A stretch of DNA of 11,479 nt, from the NCBI GenBank assembly GCA_029942265.1, contig JAOZTO010000040.1:1-11479 (forward strand), written 5' to 3'. Both the position numbers and the translations under genes were made by a program. Source of the DNA: Desulfocapsa sp. (GTDB lineage: Bacteria; Desulfobacterota; Desulfobulbia; Desulfobulbales; Desulfocapsaceae). The notes beneath the pieces are model-generated. The model worked only from the letters and a program-made list of their open reading frames with translations, ran no database searches and was not told the DNA's origin. This document shows, piece by piece, positions 8,103 through 11,479 of this stretch (position 1 is the first letter of the stretch; each line of letters opens with the position of its first letter).

Positions 8103-8153
8103 TGTTTCCTCACCAGCTCATTTTATGATGGATTCGTAAAAACTCTTCATCTT

Positions 8154-8230
8154 CTTCGTTACTGCAAATTTATTATCATTTCAACGTACTCTAGTACGCC
8201 GAAATGATAAGAAATTTCCGTGCCTCGAAG
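8154..8230. repeat. Hairpin with 25-bp near-perfect stem
   Basis: Bases 8166-8190 pair with 8193-8217 at 22 of 25 positions around a tight loop (GTAC-TCTA-GTAC at the tip). CTTCG at 8154-8158 and CGAAG at 8226-8230 add an outer stem. No T-run follows on either strand, so it is not a canonical rho-independent terminator, although it could slow transcription arriving from the convergent genes. Confidence 0.65.
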
Positions 8231-8231
8231 T

Positions 8232-8284
8232 AAACATTCGGGTTGGGGGCAAAAATAGGCTCAACCACTGAACTGTAAATGTTT
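8232..8284. repeat. Small hairpin between two larger ones
   Basis: AAACATT at 8232-8238 is complemented by AATGTTT at 8278-8284, and GGTTG at 8241-8245 by CAACC at 8262-8266. The arms are short and interrupted, so chance is possible. Its position exactly between two strong hairpins is the reason to list it. Confidence 0.35.
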
Positions 8285-8288
8285 GGAT

Positions 8289-8385
8289 AGTGCCCCAGGT
8301 TCGTTTGATCCGGCCTGTGAACTATATTGGTTCATATGTGAACAGGCCGGATCAAGCGAAGATGGGGTGCTAGCCGAATATTTAC
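8289..8385 (+). repeat. Palindromic repeat, family 2 copy 1
   Basis: Bases 8289-8322 pair with 8338-8371 (27 of 34 positions, including an unbroken 13-base run TTGATCCGGCCTG-type core). The block 8331-8385, meaning the right arm plus 14 bases beyond it, recurs in opposite orientation at 11425-11479 with 50 of 55 identities. This establishes it as a dispersed repeat and not merely a local hairpin. Confidence 0.75.
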
Positions 8386-8468
8386 GCCTCGAATATGAAG
8401 TTTTTTACAAATCCATCCCAATTCCAGACTTTTTACGACACCATCATTTTATGGATTCAAAAAATTCT

Positions 8469-8660
8469 TTATGTTCGTTCCAAAAGCACTTTTCCACCTA
8501 AAAAATCTATCTCCTGCACACGCACGCCAGATACGAATTTAGGCTCTTCGAAAAAGGTACTCACCTCTACTCCATTATCTTTTGCCTCCAGCCTAGTTAC
8601 ACTTTCCATAACCAGTTCCTGATCAGATCCATCAACAATCAGCACACTCATTTGGCACAT
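8469..8660 (-). CDS. cooT: CooT family nickel-binding protein
   Basis: The 63-residue product matches the small CooT family: MCQMSVLIV, an acidic middle and the conserved ending FEEPKFVSGVRVQEIDFLGGKVLLE. In the studied Rhodospirillum CooT, the cysteine after the initiator Met is implicated in Ni(II) binding; here that is C2. This decides the start. The ATG at 8660 gives MC... and has AGGA six bases upstream, whereas the in-frame ATG at 8666 directly abuts AGGA and would bury the cysteine at position 4. The kdsD stop (8672-8670) touches this Shine-Dalgarno, so translation is likely coupled. No CO-dehydrogenase gene is in view, so its client enzyme is unknown. The compact beta-fold expected for the family and a cytoplasmic location are inferred. 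Confidence 0.85.
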   Translation of the reverse strand: MCQMSVLIVDGSDQELVMESVTRLEAKDNGVEVSTFFEEPKFVSGVRVQEIDFLGGKVLLERT

Positions 8661-8669
8661 AATCATTCC

Positions 8670-9641
8670 TCACACTAAAAATCTAAATTCACCTTTTCCA
8701 AGAAGATCGTGAAGATGTAGAATCCCGACAAGTTCCTTCTTCTCTCCCACAATTGGTAGAATTGTAATTTCATGCTGTTGCATAATACTCAAAGCATCAA
8801 CCGCCTGCCTTGACCCAATTATACTAACAGGGTTTGCTGTCATTAAATCGTCCACTTTGATAGTTTTCTGATCCCGTCCTTCGGCAAGAGCTCGTCTTAC
8901 ATCACCATCAGTTATTATACCACAAACACAACGATCCATATCAACAATCAACACCGCACCCAGATTTTCTCTATTGAGAATATCAACAGCATCCGCCACT
9001 GTTGTCCCCTGCTTCACACTTGGAATTGCATCACCTTTCAGCATCACCTCGCTGACATCTACTTTTAACCTATCTCCAAGACTACCACCTGGATGATTCT
9101 CTCTAAAATCTTCTGGCTGAAATTGTTTTCGCCGCAATAAAACAACTGCTAAAGCATCCCCCATGGCAAGGGTTGCAGTGGTTGACGCCGTGGGTGCAAG
9201 TCCTAATGGACATGCTTCTTTTGGTATCTGAATATCTAGCACAATATCGCTTGCTCGTGCAAGACTTGAACTTTTGCCACCAGTCATCGCAATAATTTTT
9301 GTACCTCGCTTTTTCAAACTGATGAGCAATCCGTTCAGTTCGGTTGTCTCTCCAGAATAGGAGATAGCGACCACAACATCAGAGGCTGAGACCATACCCA
9401 AATCTCCATGCATAGCCTCCACTGGATGCAGAAAAAATGATGGTGTTCCAGTCGAATTCAATGTGGCACAAATCTTTTGTCCAATAATACCGGATTTCCC
9501 AATACCAGTTATAACCACCCTTGTGGAACAATTTAGAATTGTATCAACTGCCTGTAGGAACTCCTCTCCTATACGCTCACGAACAGCCGCTAATCCTTGT
9601 TCTTCTATTTGTAATACTTCTTTAGCTTCTTCTATGGACAT
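8670..9641 (-). CDS. kdsD: Arabinose-5-phosphate isomerase (KdsD/KpsF family)
   Basis: The enzyme converts ribulose 5-phosphate to arabinose 5-phosphate, the first step toward Kdo for LPS inner core or capsule. From the ATG at 9641 the protein has 323 residues, the usual family length. A SIS domain (about 30-175) contains GIGKSG, SYSGETTEL and LAPTASTTATLAMGDALA; two CBS domains follow (about 197-252 and 265-318). K49, H78, E101, E142 and H183 line up, each offset by ten, with E. coli KdsD K59, H88, E111, E152 and H193, so it looks active. GGAGA four bases before the ATG favours this start over an in-frame TTG at 9662. cooT follows directly. No other Kdo genes are adjacent, so housekeeping LPS versus capsule use is not resolved. 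Confidence 0.94.
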   Translation of the reverse strand: MSIEEAKEVLQIEEQGLAAVRERIGEEFLQAVDTILNCSTRVVITGIGKSGIIGQKICATLNSTGTPSFFLHPVEAMHGDLGMVSASDVVVAISYSGETTELNGLLISLKKRGTKIIAMTGGKSSSLARASDIVLDIQIPKEACPLGLAPTASTTATLAMGDALAVVLLRRKQFQPEDFRENHPGGSLGDRLKVDVSEVMLKGDAIPSVKQGTTVADAVDILNRENLGAVLIVDMDRCVCGIITDGDVRRALAEGRDQKTIKVDDLMTANPVSIIGSRQAVDALSIMQQHEITILPIVGEKKELVGILHLHDLLGKGEFRFLV

Positions 9642-9747
9642 ACTTTCTCCAACGGGGGGCAATCCCTCCCTTGATCTGTTATTCTCGCATTCAACTATTC
9701 ACACAACTCAAAAGCTTATATAAACAGTGGTTTTAATAGCTGATTTA

Positions 9748-9890
9748 TGAGCCTGTTGATTTAATGCCTTTTGTCCCGATCTCTTCGTTAAATGAAAAAT
9801 TTTATCCTCGGAATATCAACTATATGCCTGTGGTAAAATTTTCCATTTATCTCGACATCAAGCCAAAATGCTATTAAATCAACGGACTCA
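9748..9890 (-). repeat. MITE-like palindromic element, family 1 copy 2
   Basis: Two 69-base arms flank a five-base loop (9817-9821); about 44 of 69 positions pair. The direct repeat ATTTAT at 9743-9748 and 9890-9895 looks like a 6-bp target duplication around GAG...CTC ends, giving an element body of 9749-9889. Read on the minus strand, its centre (9810-9828) matches the centre of the copy at 70-88 at 16 of 19 bases, and the right arms align without gaps at about 38 of 60 bases. It is therefore an old, diverged and inverted relative of that copy. Confidence 0.7.
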
Positions 9891-9925
9891 TTTATACCCG
9901 ATATTTTGTATAACCCTGTGAACTG

Positions 9926-10030
9926 TTGCTGTTCAGAGGTGCCTCATATTCGTTCATTTGGACATTCGTAGCATAGTTTGCTATGTGAGAATATTCAAAT
10001 GGGCGAAGATGAGGTGCAGTTGAACAGCAA
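9926..10030. repeat. Long palindrome upstream of metK, possibly family 2 related
   Basis: Arms of about 50 bases face each other around TTTG (9977-9980). TTGCTGTTCA at 9926-9935 is complemented exactly at the far end, CCTCATATTC at 9942-9951 at nine of ten positions, and CATAG/CTATG closes the tip. The right arm contains GCGAAGATGAGGTGC, 14 of 15 identical to bases in the 8289-8385 repeat. CCTGTGAACT just outside the left arm (9915-9924) is also found in that repeat (8314-8323). Confidence 0.65.
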
Positions 10031-10125
10031 TGATGATTTCCCTATTTATTAATAACAATAAGCAGAGTCAAAGGTCAAACGAATTAAACTCTAAAACAAA
10101 CTGTTGCCGTCCAATCTTTTTAAAC

Positions 10126-10154
10126 TTGACAATATCCTGTTTCAACGTCATATT
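10126..10154 (+). promoter_or_regulatory. candidate metK promoter
   Basis: A perfect -35 TTGACA at 10126-10131 is followed after 17 bases by CATATT (10149-10154), four of six bases of a -10 box. The leader would be about 100 bases, long enough for regulation, but no known riboswitch is recognised in it. Confidence 0.5.
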
Positions 10155-10261
10155 ACAAAGTTACCTTTTTTATTAACCAAATAGCTTAAATGAATAGGTA
10201 CAAAACTCTTATTACCTTTTTTATAGCTGAAAAAACCACTATATACAACTGGAGTAATTCA

Positions 10262-11419
10262 ATGTCAAATCACATGTTTACATCTGAATCTGTATCGGAA
10301 GGCCACCCTGACAAGGTAGCTGATCAGATTTCTGACGCCATTCTCGATTCCATCCTCAAACAAGACCCTGCCGGACGTGTTGCCTGTGAAACCATGGTAA
10401 CCACTGGTATGGCTGTTATTGCTGGTGAAATTACCACAAGTGCTTGGGTAGATATGCCGGAAGTTGTACGAAACACTATTAAATCCATTGGATACAACTC
10501 TTCTGAAATGGGTTTTGACTGGCAGTCCTGCGCAGTTCTCACATCAATCGACAAACAATCTGCCGACATTGCCATGGGTGTTAATGAAGGCAGTGGCATG
10601 GATCTTGACCAAGGTGCAGGGGATCAAGGCTTGATGTTTGGGTATGCCTGCGATGAAACACGGGTTTTAATGCCAATGCCTATCACCTACTCCCACCGAC
10701 TCGTTAAACGCCAAGCTGACGTCAGAAAGTCTGGAGAATTACCTTGGCTTCGTCCCGATGCAAAAAGCCAGGTTACAATCGAATACGAAAATAATAAACC
10801 AAAGCGTATTGAAGCTGTTGTTCTTTCAACTCAGCACGACGAGTCTGTTAGCTACGAAGACCTTCAAGAAGGCGTTATGGAGTTGATTGTTAAACCTACC
10901 CTTCCTGCCGACATGGTAGACAAAAACACCAAATACTTTATTAACCCAACAGGTCGTTTTGTTATTGGCGGCCCTGTCGGTGATTGTGGTCTTACAGGAC
11001 GTAAGATTATAGTTGATACATATGGCGGTAAAGGCTCTCATGGAGGTGGTGCATTTTCTGGTAAAGATCCTTCAAAAGTTGACAGATCTTCTGCCTATAT
11101 GGGACGTTATGTTGCCAAAAATATTGTTGCCGCTGGAATCGCTTCTGAACTTGAAGTTCAGATTGCTTATGCTATTGGTATTTCACAACCTGTCTCCATC
11201 AATGTAAACAGTTTCGGCACTGGTAAAATTGACGATGATGCCATCATCGCCCTCATTGGCCGAAACTTTGATCTTCGCCCAAAAGCTATCGTTCAGCAGC
11301 TTAATTTGTTGCGTCCTATTTACCAAGCTACTGCTGCTTATGGCCACTTTGGAAGAGAGCTTGATGAATTTACTTGGGAACGAACGGATAAGGCTGAAAT
11401 GCTTAAAGAAGATTCGTAA
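10262..11419 (+). CDS. metK: S-adenosylmethionine synthetase (methionine adenosyltransferase)
   Basis: The enzyme makes S-adenosylmethionine, the cell's main methyl donor, from methionine and ATP in the cytoplasm. From the ATG at 10262 the protein has 385 residues, against 384 in E. coli. Family signatures are [17 protein letters not shown] near the start (H15, D17, K18), the [12 protein letters not shown] hexapeptide region, and [22 protein letters not shown] near residue 255. GGAG at 10251-10254, seven bases before this ATG, decides the start; the in-frame ATG 72 bases upstream would add an unrelated 24-residue leader. The C-terminal ending [16 protein letters not shown] is normal for the family, so the gene is intact. 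A dispersed repeat begins within six bases of the stop. Confidence 0.98.
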   Translation: MSNHMFTSESVSEGHPDKVADQISDAILDSILKQDPAGRVACETMVTTGMAVIAGEITTSAWVDMPEVVRNTIKSIGYNSSEMGFDWQSCAVLTSIDKQSADIAMGVNEGSGMDLDQGAGDQGLMFGYACDETRVLMPMPITYSHRLVKRQADVRKSGELPWLRPDAKSQVTIEYENNKPKRIEAVVLSTQHDESVSYEDLQEGVMELIVKPTLPADMVDKNTKYFINPTGRFVIGGPVGDCGLTGRKIIVDTYGGKGSHGGGAFSGKDPSKVDRSSAYMGRYVAKNIVAAGIASELEVQIAYAIGISQPVSINVNSFGTGKIDDDAIIALIGRNFDLRPKAIVQQLNLLRPIYQATAAYGHFGRELDEFTWERTDKAEMLKEDS

Positions 11420-11424
11420 ATATT

Positions 11425-11479
11425 GTAAATATTCGGCTAGCCCCCCATCTTCGTTCGATCTGGCTTGTTCACATATGAA
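11425..11479 (-). repeat. Palindromic repeat, family 2 copy 2 (cut by window end)
   Basis: On the minus strand this matches 8331-8385 at 50 of 55 bases, including CTAGCCGAATATTTAC unchanged. It starts just after the metK stop. Only one arm is inside the window; the pairing arm would be expected just beyond base 11479. Next to the stop, TAAATATT is doubled (11417-11434). Confidence 0.72.

Larger units (their letters stand above)
8122..8450. repeat. Composite non-coding element with three hairpins between flanking inverted repeats
   Basis: The gap between cooT and the His-rich gene contains no believable gene. It is bounded by related inverted sequences: the complement of 8122-8145 and 8427-8450 agree at 18 of 24 positions, with a core like TTTTTACGA..CCATCAT. 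A third, direct relative TTTTTACAAATCCATC lies at about 8402-8417. Inside are three successive hairpins (8154-8230, 8232-8284, 8289-8371). If cooT and the His-rich gene share a transcript, this lies in the spacer between them. It could be a nested or composite MITE. Confidence 0.55.
9642..10261. other. Divergent intergenic region between kdsD and metK
   Basis: About 620 bp without a credible gene. It holds the family 1 palindrome (9748-9890), a second long palindrome (9926-10030) and a plausible metK promoter (10126-10154). The short in-frame stretch 10190-10261 ahead of metK is treated as leader. I looked for a SAM or SAH riboswitch ahead of metK and saw no recognisable core. Confidence 0.6.

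Noticed and set aside
8154..8230. Rho-independent terminator shared by the convergent genes
   Set aside because: The stem is strong but AT-rich, with no T-run on either side, and it lies upstream of the His-rich gene, not between the two convergent stops.
8122..8450. CRISPR array
   Set aside because: The repeated motifs are inverted or irregularly spaced hairpins, not regularly spaced direct repeats with unique spacers, and no cas gene is present.
8283..8622. Short plus-strand open frames over the repeat and cooT
   Set aside because: They consist of repeat sequence or the antisense of cooT, with no plausible ribosome-binding site or protein-like composition.
9642..9662. TTG start for kdsD adding seven residues
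   Set aside because: The GGAGG near it lies only about two bases away, too close, while the ATG at 9641 has GGAGA at suitable spacing and begins like other family members.
10190..10261. Upstream in-frame ATG giving metK a 24-residue extension
   Set aside because: The ATG at 10262 has GGAG seven bases upstream and gives the normal family length and N-terminus; the extension has no ribosome-binding site and no similarity to MetK.
9891..10261. SAM or SAH riboswitch ahead of metK
   Set aside because: I looked for the conserved cores of known SAM-sensing RNAs and saw none; the visible structure is a long palindrome with repeat-like motifs.

Overview
The window looks like ordinary chromosome of a moderately AT-rich anaerobic bacterium, most likely a Desulfobacterota lineage near Desulfobulbales. 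That guess rests on the mix of genes (single-chain SecDF, a cNMP-binding/PATAN regulator, a CooT-type nickel protein, a Kdo-pathway isomerase that implies an LPS outer membrane) and not on any rRNA or marker placement, so it is tentative.

Layout. At the left edge (6-152) is a 147-bp near-palindromic, MITE-like element. It is followed by a plus-strand operon of three overlapping genes (214-4146): a fused secDF translocase, a YkgJ-type cysteine-cluster protein and a HAD phosphatase. A minus-strand gene (4163-5233) converges on it and encodes a cyclic-nucleotide-binding domain joined to a PATAN/DUF4388 domain. A 221-bp divergent intergenic region separates this from the most unusual gene of the window (5455-7878, plus). 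That gene encodes an 807-residue predicted membrane protein with an N-terminal E2 ubiquitin-conjugating (UBC)-like domain, including an HPD...C active-site-like signature, then a transmembrane helix, regularly spaced TPR-like repeats and a small C-terminal domain. Its 3' end overlaps, tail to tail, a small His-rich protein gene (7863-8102, minus).

Further right, a minus-strand set reads kdsD (arabinose-5-phosphate isomerase, 8670-9641), then cooT (8469-8660, translationally coupled), then the His-rich gene after 366 bp of nested hairpins. CooT and the His-rich protein are both plausible nickel/metal-binding proteins. metK (S-adenosylmethionine synthetase, 10262-11419) is transcribed to the right after a 620-bp intergenic region that holds two long palindromes.

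Repeats. At least two non-coding families occur. Family 1 is a palindrome of about 140-147 bp at 6-152 and, in opposite orientation, at 9748-9890; the second copy is bounded by a 6-bp direct repeat ATTTAT, so the family looks transposon-derived. Family 2 is a hairpin at 8289-8385 whose right half recurs in inverted orientation at 11425-11479 (50 of 55 bases identical), immediately after metK and cut by the window edge. A third palindrome (9926-10030) shares short motifs with family 2.

The UBC-TM-TPR protein is the best candidate for something undescribed. No E1, ubiquitin-like protein or deubiquitinase gene is visible in the window, so whether it acts in a conjugation pathway cannot be decided here.
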